DNA from: JAAFHB01 sp038240855
GTDB taxonomy: Bacteria > Bacteroidota > Bacteroidia > Bacteroidales > Prolixibacteraceae
Assembly (NCBI GenBank): GCA_038240855.1
Contig: JBBRGI010000025.1
Span: forward strand, 1 to 20,988
DNA: 20,988 bases
Direction: 5' to 3'
Shown here: positions 1-6,158 of the stretch, one piece after another
Numbering within the stretch: position 1 is the first letter of the stretch
Layout of the letters: every line of letters begins with the position of its first letter
The notes under the pieces: generated by a model
What the model saw: only the letters and a program-made list of their open reading frames with translations
What the model was told of the DNA's origin: nothing
Databases searched by the model: none
Translations under genes and position numbers: made by a program

Positions 1-77
1 TGGAAAAACCGGGAAAAACCGGAAAATATGCTGAATCAAAGCCGGAACGTTTGGCGGCAGAACCAAAAAGGAGGTAG
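1..77 (+). CDS. hsdS: Type I restriction-modification specificity subunit HsdS, C-terminal end (partial)
   Basis: Only the last 24 codons lie in the window, read from base 3 to a TAG at 75-77. They match the charged tail of the second hsdS-like fragment at 790-1044 almost residue for residue (GKYAES, LAAEPK). That second fragment carries the recognisable HsdS C-terminal motif LLAKAFRGELV, which is why this end is assigned to the same family. HsdS chooses the DNA target of a type I restriction-modification complex with HsdM and HsdR. Whether the rest of this gene, or hsdM/hsdR, exists upstream cannot be seen. The stop arises where the second copy has TAT, so this copy ends four codons earlier. 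The family call rests on the paralogous repeat, not on this fragment alone. Confidence 0.6.
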   Translation, partial: EKPGKTGKYAESKPERLAAEPKRR

Positions 78-123
78 GGGAAGAAGTAAATTTTTTCTAA
101 GATCACAAGAAAAAACACACCTA

Positions 124-157
124 TAATTAATTGCACGAAAACTACAGTAATTAATTG
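124..157. promoter_or_regulatory. Pair of direct repeats, possible operator of the toxin-antitoxin-like pair
   Basis: The ten-base word TAATTAATTG occurs at 124-133 and again at 148-157, 24 bp apart start to start. Each contains the palindrome AATTAATT. They lie just upstream of the -7 box at 170-177. Toxin-antitoxin operons are commonly autoregulated at repeats near the promoter, so an operator role is plausible but inferred. AT-rich DNA can give such words by chance. Confidence 0.3.
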
Positions 158-169
158 TCTGTAATATTT

Positions 170-177
170 TAAATTTG
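170..177 (+). promoter_or_regulatory. Bacteroidota -7 promoter box for the DUF4258/YgiT pair
   Basis: TAAATTTG fits the consensus TAnnTTTG exactly and lies 23 bp before the ATG at 201. No convincing TTTG lies 19-21 bp upstream, so the -33 half is weak. Confidence 0.45.
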
Positions 178-200
178 TATCGTTTACAATATGGCGCAAC

Positions 201-502
201 ATGAAATGCAAAGGAGTAATTTTTAGTGGACATGCAGCTATCCAGATGTTTAGGCGCGGAATTCAGGTTGAAGATATTCAGATGGTTTTAGAAACAGGAA
301 TTATGATTAAAGATTATCCTGAAGATAAGCCTTATCCAAGTATTCTGATGCTTGTTTTATTGACAACCGTCCTTTACATGTTGTAGCCTCAACCAATACA
401 ACCGGAAATTGTATTATCATTACAGCTTATGTGCCAGATGCAAAAATTTGGAACGAAAAATTTACAATTAAAATTAAAAGTGATGGAATGCGTAATTTGT
501 AA
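201..502 (+). pseudogene. DUF4258 family protein (toxin-like), broken by a frameshift
   Basis: From the ATG at 201 the protein begins MKCKGVIFSGHA and runs through FRRGI and DKPYPS, the usual DUF4258 N-terminal pattern. The frame meets a TAG at 384-386 after 61 residues. From about 354 the rest of the family is readable in another frame: FIDNRPLHVV, then CIIITAYVPD, to a TAA at 500-502. Restoring one G in the run CTTGTTTT near 352-354 would rejoin the two parts as LGFIDNRP, so a single-base deletion is the simplest explanation. Repaired length would be about 100 residues, normal for the family. DUF4258 proteins often sit beside YgiT-type zinc-finger proteins and are thought to be toxins; no catalytic residue can be named from here. 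A sequencing error is an alternative. Confidence 0.72.
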
Positions 503-713
503 AAATGGAACTACCCGCAAGGGCAAAGTAACAGTTACTCTTGAACGTAACGGATCGATCATTGCTATTAAAAATGTGCCAGCGCAAGTTTGCCAAAATT
601 GCGGAGAATATTACCTGGATGCTGACATGACAAAAGAAGTGTTGAACCGGGCTGAACAGTCAGTCAAAAAAGGTGTTGAAATTGAAGTTATTAACATGGA
701 TAACGTTGCCTGA
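483..713 (+). CDS. YgiT-type (MqsA N-terminal-like) zinc-finger protein, putative antitoxin
   Basis: The 76-residue protein starts MECVIC and has two CxxC pairs (CVIC at residues 3-6 and CQNC in the middle), the zinc site of the MqsA N-terminal domain. The segment VPAQVCQNCGEYY is characteristic. The C-terminal HTH of full MqsA is absent, as in the short YgiT-type proteins partnered with DUF4258. An ATG at 429 in the same frame would add 18 residues, but the start at 483 places the first CxxC at its usual distance and overlaps the repaired DUF4258 gene by 20 bp, as expected for coupled toxin-antitoxin genes. Its likely role is to bind and neutralise the DUF4258 partner and perhaps repress the operon. 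The partner is frameshifted here, so the antitoxin appears to survive alone. Confidence 0.75.
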   Translation: MECVICKNGTTRKGKVTVTLERNGSIIAIKNVPAQVCQNCGEYYLDADMTKEVLNRAEQSVKKGVEIEVINMDNVA

Positions 714-789
714 ATACCAGCCTGAAAGAATCTTAATTTTAGATTTTATACAGGTTTTATAATGATTTGGGTATGGTGTTTCAAACCTG

Positions 790-1044
790 CCGGCCAGATA
801 GATAGAAGCGAGCTACCAAATCTTAAAAACGAAGGTGCTGAAACTGCCACAAGCACTGCTGGCCAAAGCATTCCGTGGCGAACTGGTCGAACAACTTCCC
901 ACCGACGGCGATGCCTGCGAGTTGCTGGTGCAGATCAAGAAAGCCAAAGCCGCCCTGGAGAAACCTGGAAAAATCGGAAAATATGCTGAATCAGAGCAGG
1001 AGAGTCTGGCGGCCGAACCAAAAGGGAGGTATAGGAAGAAGTAA
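790..1044 (+). pseudogene. hsdS: HsdS C-terminal fragment (second copy)
   Basis: An open frame gives IEASYQILKTK, then LPQALLAKAFRGELV and EQLPTDGDA, the conserved C-terminal coiled-coil end of Bacteroidota HsdS, finishing at a TAA at 1042-1044. Upstream of IEASYQ the frame has a TAG at 799-801 and homology fades by about 790, so both target-recognition domains are missing. A GTG at 835 is the best in-frame start and could give 70 residues, but such a peptide would have no DNA-recognition function. The last 89 bp repeat the first 89 bp of the window. This is either what is left of a second hsdS, or of one gene split by the DUF4258/YgiT pair. Confidence 0.75.
956..1044 (+). repeat. hsdS: Direct repeat of window bases 1-89 (hsdS 3' tail)
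   Basis: Aligned without gaps, bases 956-1044 and 1-89 match at 77 of 89 positions by my count. The two copies are 955 bp apart and enclose the DUF4258/YgiT pair. Divergence of about 13% argues against a recent tandem duplication or sequencing artefact and for old paralogy or recombination between two hsdS alleles. Confidence 0.8.
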
Positions 1045-1066
1045 TTTCAACCTTAAAGTTAATAAA

Positions 1067-1642
1067 TTGAAAACATGTTTTGTAACATTCAACTTTCCGG
1101 AGCAAATTATTGAGATCCCTTTAAAATATGATCTGTCGGCAGCCAGAATATCGGAAATTTTAGGAATGGGAGCTAATTCATGGAGAAATTATGAATCCGG
1201 CGAGATTCCTTCAAAAGCGAATGCCAATCTGATACAGATGATTAGTAAGCCGGAAATCTTTGAGGAATCCATCAAACAATACAGCGAACTGGAAGAAAAG
1301 GAACGTGAGAAACTATTGAAGCATATTCATAAACTCAAAACAGGATCCTGCCGCTGTAATGATCCGCTTTACCGGTTTAATTGTCAACCAGATATTTATT
1401 GTGGTTTTAAGGCATTTGACCGATTCAAGACAGAACAGGTAATCACATATTTTGCAGAACGTTTGCAACCGTTTAAAACCAAGCTGAACAAACTGCTTTT
1501 TTATGCTGACTTTGTTAATTTCAGAAATACCGCCCAAAGTATAACCGGATTACGCTACAGTGCAATTCAGTTTGGACCTGTTCCATACAACTTTGATATT
1601 CTTTTTGGGACATTAGCTGAGCTTGACATTAATAGATATTGA
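1067..1642 (+). pseudogene. HTH-Panacea (DUF4065, SocA-like) antitoxin remnant, truncated at both ends
   Basis: The reading frame gives a Xre-type HTH (LSAARISEILGMGANSWRNYE, followed by SGEIP), a linker, and the first half of a Panacea domain (FKTKLNKLLFYAD, then ITGLRYSAIQFGPVP) before a TGA at 1640-1642. Intact relatives carry a zinc-binding or acidic N-terminal segment of 60-90 residues before the HTH and about 60 more residues after GPVP; both are missing. No ATG lies ahead of the HTH: only a TTG at 1067, immediately downstream of the hsdS tail. The frame is open back to 875 but there it is only a shadow of hsdS. Panacea proteins neutralise diverse toxins; no partner toxin is adjacent. 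I call it a remnant, with a small chance that it is translated from the TTG. Confidence 0.65.
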
Positions 1643-1680
1643 GTGTAAACTACCGTCCCCAAAACGTACCCTCATTAAAT

Positions 1681-1715
1681 AAAAAAGCCTGCTAACAATT
1701 AGTTAACAGGCTTTT
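1681..1715 (-). terminator. Rho-independent terminator of tRNA-fMet (possibly bidirectional)
   Basis: AAAAGCCTG (1683-1691) pairs with CAGGCTTTT (1707-1715). After a C-A mismatch, TAAC (1693-1696) pairs with GTTA (1702-1705), leaving a five-base loop. On the minus strand the hairpin is followed by TTTTTTATTT. It lies 15 bases past the tRNA 3' end. The shorter T run on the plus strand could also stop transcripts coming from the left. Confidence 0.8.
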
Positions 1716-1730
1716 AGCACTCTCTCAGTG

Positions 1731-1803
<73 letters not shown>

Positions 1804-1847
1804 ATATATCTTTGTTTTAAATGAACGTCTTACTCTTTAAGAGGGTG

Positions 1848-1878
1848 CAAATGTAGAAACAAAAAATGAAATTTCAAA
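1848..1878 (-). promoter_or_regulatory. Promoter of tRNA-fMet
   Basis: On the minus strand TTTG (1878-1875) and TACATTTG (1855-1848) are separated by 19 bp, matching the Bacteroidota housekeeping promoter. The predicted start, about seven bases on, leaves a leader of roughly 40 bases before the tRNA. Confidence 0.75.
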
Positions 1879-1998
1879 AAAATGAAACGAAAATAATTAA
1901 AACTTCAGTAAAAAATTACTTTGTTAGGTCCCACATCTTAACAATCAATAGAATATAATAGCACAATTTATCCAGCCGGCTTAGATTTGTCTCAAATC

Positions 1999-2030
1999 TT
2001 TGTATATCGTCATATTTTCATGTAAGTTTG
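1999..2030 (+). promoter_or_regulatory. Promoter of the M23 peptidase gene
   Basis: TTTG at 1999-2002 and TAAGTTTG at 2023-2030 are 20 bp apart, a full Bacteroidota -33/-7 pair, with the ATG 24 bp after the -7 box. A second -7-like word, TAGATTTG, is at 1982-1989 without a good -33 box. Confidence 0.65.
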
Positions 2031-2053
2031 AAAAAAATTGAAAAACGAAAATA

Positions 2054-2917
2054 ATGCCCAAAGAAAGGAAGCGGGATAAACTAAAAAAAATATTTAAAAA
2101 CCCTTATAGGATTGTCATATTTAACGATCTTAACCTGCACATTATAAAACAGATAAGGTTCAATGCACGCACCCTGGTGATGGCATTTGTTTTTGCCGTA
2201 ATCTTTATTATTGTCGGTGTTACGGTTTTAATTGCATTTACACCCCTGCGCGAGTATATTCCTGGTTATCCGTCCGGAAAAATGAGGAGCATGCTGATAC
2301 GAAATGTGCTTATCGTAGACTCACTCGAACTCGAAATTCAAAGACGTGACCGGTATTTCAGCGATTTCAGAGCGGTGCTTGCCGGGGAGACTCCTGCAGA
2401 TACGGCAGTCAGGCGCGGAACATTGCCCCATCCCGACCAGGTTCAGTTCAAAAAATACGATCACGATAGTCTTTTCAAAGACGAGATTGCCCAGGAACAG
2501 ATAAACCTTGGAATAAACGTCGGCTCAGCTTCGCGGGGTGGCGTTGCCGGATTATTGTTTTTTCCACCTCTTAACGGCATGATTACAGGAAAACATGATG
2601 TGAGTAATGGTCATTTGGGCGTGGATATTGTCGGAAAATTAAATTCACGAATATCAGCCACACTCGATGGTACAGTGATCTTTGCCGGCTGGACGATAGA
2701 TACAGGTTATGTTATATATATACAGCACGAGCAAAATCTGATTACTGTATACCGTCACAATGCTGAACTTCTCAAAATTCAAGGCGATAAAGTTCGTGCG
2801 GGTGAAGCCATTGCAATTATGGGAAACTCCGGAAAAGAGACAACGGGACCTCACCTGCATTTCGAGATGTGGCTTAACGGTGTATCTGTCAACCCTGAAG
2901 ATTACATCAATTTCTAA
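2054..2917 (+). CDS. M23 family metallopeptidase, membrane-anchored (peptidoglycan endopeptidase)
   Basis: The 287-residue protein has a basic cytoplasmic N-terminus, one membrane segment at about 41-62, a linker, and a C-terminal M23 (LytM-like) domain from about 170. The zinc and catalytic residues are present: H187 and D191 in NGHLGVD, H235 in YRHN, and H267/H269 in PHLHFE, so the enzyme is probably active rather than an EnvC-like activator. M23 enzymes cleave cross-link peptides of peptidoglycan; the single anchor places it on the periplasmic side. It opens the plus-strand run leading to dxr and rseP, with its own promoter and 78 bp before dxr. The start follows the promoter by 24 bp, and there is no earlier ATG in frame after it. 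Confidence 0.88.
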   Translation: MPKERKRDKLKKIFKNPYRIVIFNDLNLHIIKQIRFNARTLVMAFVFAVIFIIVGVTVLIAFTPLREYIPGYPSGKMRSMLIRNVLIVDSLELEIQRRDRYFSDFRAVLAGETPADTAVRRGTLPHPDQVQFKKYDHDSLFKDEIAQEQINLGINVGSASRGGVAGLLFFPPLNGMITGKHDVSNGHLGVDIVGKLNSRISATLDGTVIFAGWTIDTGYVIYIQHEQNLITVYRHNAELLKIQGDKVRAGEAIAIMGNSGKETTGPHLHFEMWLNGVSVNPEDYINF

Positions 2918-2995
2918 CTATTTTAGTATGAACCGTGCCTTTATGGTATCCAACCCAATGATTTGTCTGAACCAATATAATATAACCTTTTACCG

Positions 2996-4162
2996 ATGAA
3001 AAATATCGCGATACTTGGTTCAACCGGATCTATTGGACAACAAGCGCTCGAAGTAATCGAAAATAACCCCGAAAGATTTACCGTCGAGGTCCTTACAGCT
3101 TGTAACAATGTGGATCTGATCATTAAACAGGCTAAAAAATTTCACCCAAATGTAGTAGTAATAGCAAATGAAAAGAATTACGAAATTGTCAATCAGTCAC
3201 TTAAAGGAGATGGAATTAAAGTATATGCAGGTTCTGCTGCTTTAGCCCAGGTGGTGGAAATGGGGAGCATTGATCTTGTATTAACCGCAATGGTTGGTTA
3301 TTCGGGACTTATTCCCACGATTAATGCCGTGAAGGCAAAAAAACAAATTGCACTTGCCAATAAGGAGACCCTTGTAGTTGCAGGAGATCTGATAAATAAA
3401 CTCGCCAAAGATAACAAGGTAGAAATCATCCCTGTCGATTCGGAACACTCAGCCATTTTTCAATGCCTTGCCGGTGAATATATGAATCCGGTTGAGAAGG
3501 TAATTCTCACCTGTTCGGGTGGCCCCTTTCACGGACTGAATGATCAATCGATTGCCGGGATGACTGCCACTGACGCACTAAAGCACCCAAACTGGGAGAT
3601 GGGGGCAAAAATTACTATCGATTCGGCTACACTGATGAACAAAGGGTTTGAAGTGATTGAAGCAAAATGGCTTTTCGGATTAAAGCCGGAGCAGATCGAA
3701 GTCGTGGTGCATCCCCAAAGCATCATTCATTCGATGGTCCAATTCTGTGACGGATCAATTAAGGCACAACTTGGATTACCGGATATGCGATTGCCTATCC
3801 AATACGCATTTAGCTTTCCTGAACGGATTAGCAACAATTTCCCCCGGCTGAATTTTACCGATTTTCCCTCCTTGACTTTTTCGGCTCCCGATACGAAAAT
3901 TTTTCGTAATCTTGCACTTGCATACGAAGCGTTGCAAAAAGGAGGCAATCTGGCTTGCATTCTGAATGCAGCGAACGAAATTGTGGTTGAAGCATTCCTG
4001 AACAGGAGAATCTCGTTTCAGGATATCTGGAAGATAAATGAACACATGATGTCTAAGTCAACGTTCATTGCCAGGCCAACCCTCGATGACTACATTGCTA
4101 CAGACCGCGAAACACGCGCTTATGCCTCAGAGATGGTGAGCATTTTACAAATTAAAAATTGA
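2996..4162 (+). CDS. dxr: 1-deoxy-D-xylulose 5-phosphate reductoisomerase
   Basis: This cytosolic enzyme rearranges and reduces DXP to 2-C-methyl-D-erythritol 4-phosphate with NADPH, the committed step of the non-mevalonate isoprenoid pathway, which feeds undecaprenyl carrier and quinone synthesis. The 388-residue length is normal. The NADPH-binding GSTGSIG is at residues 8-14. The metal and substrate ligands are at D148 and E150 (PVDSEHS) and at E219 and E222 (NKGFEVIEA). The downstream blocks HPQSIIHSMVQF and PDMRLPIQ are intact. Its stop overlaps the next gene's possible ATG by four bases, implying translational coupling with the RseP-like protease. No Shine-Dalgarno site is evident. Confidence 0.97.
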   Translation: MKNIAILGSTGSIGQQALEVIENNPERFTVEVLTACNNVDLIIKQAKKFHPNVVVIANEKNYEIVNQSLKGDGIKVYAGSAALAQVVEMGSIDLVLTAMVGYSGLIPTINAVKAKKQIALANKETLVVAGDLINKLAKDNKVEIIPVDSEHSAIFQCLAGEYMNPVEKVILTCSGGPFHGLNDQSIAGMTATDALKHPNWEMGAKITIDSATLMNKGFEVIEAKWLFGLKPEQIEVVVHPQSIIHSMVQFCDGSIKAQLGLPDMRLPIQYAFSFPERISNNFPRLNFTDFPSLTFSAPDTKIFRNLALAYEALQKGGNLACILNAANEIVVEAFLNRRISFQDIWKINEHMMSKSTFIARPTLDDYIATDRETRAYASEMVSILQIKN

Positions 4163-5505
4163 TAGTAATACATATGATTATTCTTATTAAAGCGGCACAG
4201 CTTCTTCTTAGTCTCTCGATACTGGTTATTGTTCACGAATTTGGACATTTTATTTTTTCAAAAGCCTTTAAATGCAGGGTTGAGAAGTTTTATCTCTTCT
4301 TTGATCCCTGGTTTTCACTCTTCAAATTTAAAAAGGGTGAAACCGAATATGGTGTTGGATGGCTGCCGCTGGGTGGTTATGTGAAGATTTCAGGTATGAT
4401 TGACGAGTCAATGGACAAAGAACAGATGAAACTGCCCCCTGAGCCCTGGGAGTTTCGTTCAAAACCTTCGTGGCAACGATTAATAATTATGGTCGGAGGA
4501 GTTTTATTTAATCTTATTCTTGCTATTGTGCTGTATTCGGCAGTATTGTTTGTTTGGGGGGACCAATATCTTCCGACAAAAAACGTAAAATATGGTATCG
4601 TTGCCAGTGAAACAGCAAAAGAGATGGGTTTCCGTAATGGTGACAAAATTCTTTCTGTCGACGGGAAGGAAGTTGAAGTTTTCGATAAAATCGTGCCAAC
4701 GGTTATATTTAATAGTGCCAAAACCATTGAAGTACAGCGAAACGAAGAAATTGTAGTAATTCCTGTAAAGGATGAAATAATTCCTAAAATACTGAAGGAT
4801 AATAAATACCTTATCACCGTGCGGATTCCGTACGCCTATAAAATTAGTGGATTTGGTAAAGAATCACCTGCCCGTGACGCCGGACTGGAAATAGGGGACG
4901 AAATTGTGGCGATTAACAGTTCCGGATTTACATTTTACGACCAGTTTACCGATACCCTCGCCATGTCGAAAGGCAAAACGATTGATGTATTAATTAAACG
5001 GGGAGCAGAGGAAAAAACGATTCCCGTATTAATCGGGGAAAGTGGTATGCTAGGTATACAGCGGGAAGTAAAAGTTGAAGATTTATTTGATTTTAAGACA
5101 ATTCATTACGGATTTTTTGAATCAATACCTGCCGGGATAACAAAAGGTTATCAAACAGTTAGCAACTACCTCAAGCAATTCAAGCTGCTCTTTGCACCTG
5201 AGACCAAAGCATACGAATCACTGGGTGGATTTATCACCATAGGAAATATATTTCCATCGGTATGGGATTGGGAATCATTTTGGAATCTGACCGCTTTTCT
5301 TTCGATTATTCTTGCGGTTATGAATATACTTCCGATACCGGCACTTGACGGGGGACATGTCATGTTCCTGCTTTTCGAAATCATTACGGGACGGAAACCA
5401 AGCGACAAATTCCTTGAGTATGCCCAGATTGTAGGAATGGTTATTCTTTTTTCGTTGCTGATTTATGCGAACGGGAATGACATTTGGAAATGGTATCAGG
5501 GATAA
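4159..5505 (+). CDS. rseP: RseP-like site-2 zinc metalloprotease with PDZ domains
   Basis: This is an intramembrane protease of the M50 (S2P) family. The zinc motif HEFGH is at residues 26-30 in the first membrane segment, and the second catalytic motif, PALDGGH, is near residue 395 in the C-terminal membrane block. Between them are two PDZ-like segments with carboxylate loops (KEMGFRNGDKI and ARDAGLEIGDEI). In other bacteria RseP cleaves membrane-spanning anti-sigma factors and leftover signal peptides. Here the substrate is unknown. Two starts compete: the ATG at 4159, overlapping the dxr stop as ATGA, and the ATG at 4174, which gives a more typical N-terminus (MIILIKAAQLLLS). The dxr-rseP order is common in this phylum. 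Confidence 0.93.
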   Translation: MIVIHMIILIKAAQLLLSLSILVIVHEFGHFIFSKAFKCRVEKFYLFFDPWFSLFKFKKGETEYGVGWLPLGGYVKISGMIDESMDKEQMKLPPEPWEFRSKPSWQRLIIMVGGVLFNLILAIVLYSAVLFVWGDQYLPTKNVKYGIVASETAKEMGFRNGDKILSVDGKEVEVFDKIVPTVIFNSAKTIEVQRNEEIVVIPVKDEIIPKILKDNKYLITVRIPYAYKISGFGKESPARDAGLEIGDEIVAINSSGFTFYDQFTDTLAMSKGKTIDVLIKRGAEEKTIPVLIGESGMLGIQREVKVEDLFDFKTIHYGFFESIPAGITKGYQTVSNYLKQFKLLFAPETKAYESLGGFITIGNIFPSVWDWESFWNLTAFLSIILAVMNILPIPALDGGHVMFLLFEIITGRKPSDKFLEYAQIVGMVILFSLLIYANGNDIWKWYQG

Positions 5506-5566
5506 TTTTAAAGCACAATATTCAAAAAAATAAGGCTTTCACATTATAATATATCAGCGGGAATAC

Positions 5567-5574
5567 TAATTTTG
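5567..5574 (+). promoter_or_regulatory. -7 promoter box before first tatA
   Basis: TAATTTTG fits TAnnTTTG and lies 26 bp upstream of the ATG at 5601, in the 95-bp gap after rseP. The -33 region is not convincing. Confidence 0.45.
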
Positions 5575-5600
5575 TACCGGAACAAATTAAAAGTGAAATT

Positions 5601-5828
5601 ATGAACTTGTTAATCATTGCAGGGTTTGTTGGTCCATGGCAAATTGTTTTAATCGTAGCTGTGGCATTACTGATGTTTGGGGGGAAAAAAATTCCTGAAC
5701 TAATGGGTGGAATCGGAAAAGGGATGAAAGAATTCAAAAAGGCTATAAAAGAGGAAGATACAATAACTTCAGATGCTCCGAAAGAAGCACCTTCTGCTGA
5801 GAATAAAAAGGAGCCGTTGAAAGAATAG
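5601..5828 (+). CDS. tatA: Sec-independent protein translocase subunit TatA/E (first copy)
   Basis: The 75-residue protein has the TatA layout: a short membrane helix (about 13-26), the hinge LMFGGKKIPEL at 24-34, an amphipathic helix with GIGKGMKEFKKAIK, and a charged acidic tail. TatA oligomers form the pore for folded proteins recruited by TatC, typically cofactor-containing enzymes with twin-arginine signals. No tatC is in the window. A strong terminator follows within 20 bp, separating it from a second tatA copy 110 bp downstream that shares most of the first 50 residues. Confidence 0.93.
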   Translation: MNLLIIAGFVGPWQIVLIVAVALLMFGGKKIPELMGGIGKGMKEFKKAIKEEDTITSDAPKEAPSAENKKEPLKE

Positions 5829-5845
5829 ATCATTTCGGAACCTTT

Positions 5846-5889
5846 AACCGAAAGCCCCGCGCATAAGTGCCCGGGGCTTTCGGTTTTTT
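5846..5889 (+). terminator. Rho-independent terminator between the two tatA genes
   Basis: AACCGAAAGCCCC (5846-5858) pairs perfectly with GGGGCTTTCGGTT (5873-5885). One more G-C pair lies inside, the loop is short, and T residues follow (5884-5889). It is one of the strongest hairpins in the window. Confidence 0.92.
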
Positions 5890-5905
5890 ATACTGTATTA
5901 TTTAC

Positions 5906-5913
5906 TATATTTG
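5906..5913 (+). promoter_or_regulatory. -7 promoter box before second tatA
   Basis: TATATTTG fits TAnnTTTG and lies 26 bp before the ATG at 5939, just after the terminator of the first copy. The same spacing is seen for the first tatA. The -33 region is only a T-rich stretch. Confidence 0.5.
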
Positions 5914-5938
5914 TGACAAATGATTTAAAATATATACC

Positions 5939-6154
5939 ATGAATTCATTATACATTTTGGCCTTTGTAGGGATCTGGCAGATTGTCCTGATAGTTGTAGT
6001 TATATTGCTGCTTTTCGGTGGCAAAAAAATTCCGGAGTTAATGAGTGGAATTGGCAAAGGAATGAAAGACTTCAAGAAATCAATAAAGGACGACGATGAA
6101 ATTCCTAAAGAGGGTCCTGAAGATACGATTAAAAAGGAACCATTAAAAAAATAG
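5939..6154 (+). CDS. tatA: Sec-independent protein translocase subunit TatA/E (second copy)
   Basis: The 71-residue protein is a clear paralog of the preceding one: WQIVLIV in the membrane helix, LFGGKKIPEL in the hinge, and GIGKGMKDFKKSIK in the amphipathic helix; both end in KKEPLK plus one residue. It has its own promoter box and lies four bases upstream of the DUF4837 lipoprotein gene, so the two are probably cotranscribed. The pair may be a TatA/TatE-like duplication or a division of TatA and TatB roles; neither tail is long enough for a classical TatB. Confidence 0.92.
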   Translation: MNSLYILAFVGIWQIVLIVVVILLLFGGKKIPELMSGIGKGMKDFKKSIKDDDEIPKEGPEDTIKKEPLKK

Positions 6155-6158
6155 CCGG

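Noticed and set aside
340..360. Programmed frameshift in the DUF4258 gene
   Set aside because: No slippery heptamer in the needed frame and no obvious downstream structure; a one-base loss is simpler.
875..1066. N-terminal extension of the Panacea-remnant frame back to an ATG at 875
   Set aside because: This part overlaps the hsdS tail in another frame, and its residues (many W, P, S) are those of a shadow frame. HTH homology begins only after about 1080.
4377..4817. 146-residue minus-strand open frame inside rseP
   Set aside because: Antisense shadow of a strongly conserved gene; no family features and no promoter box.
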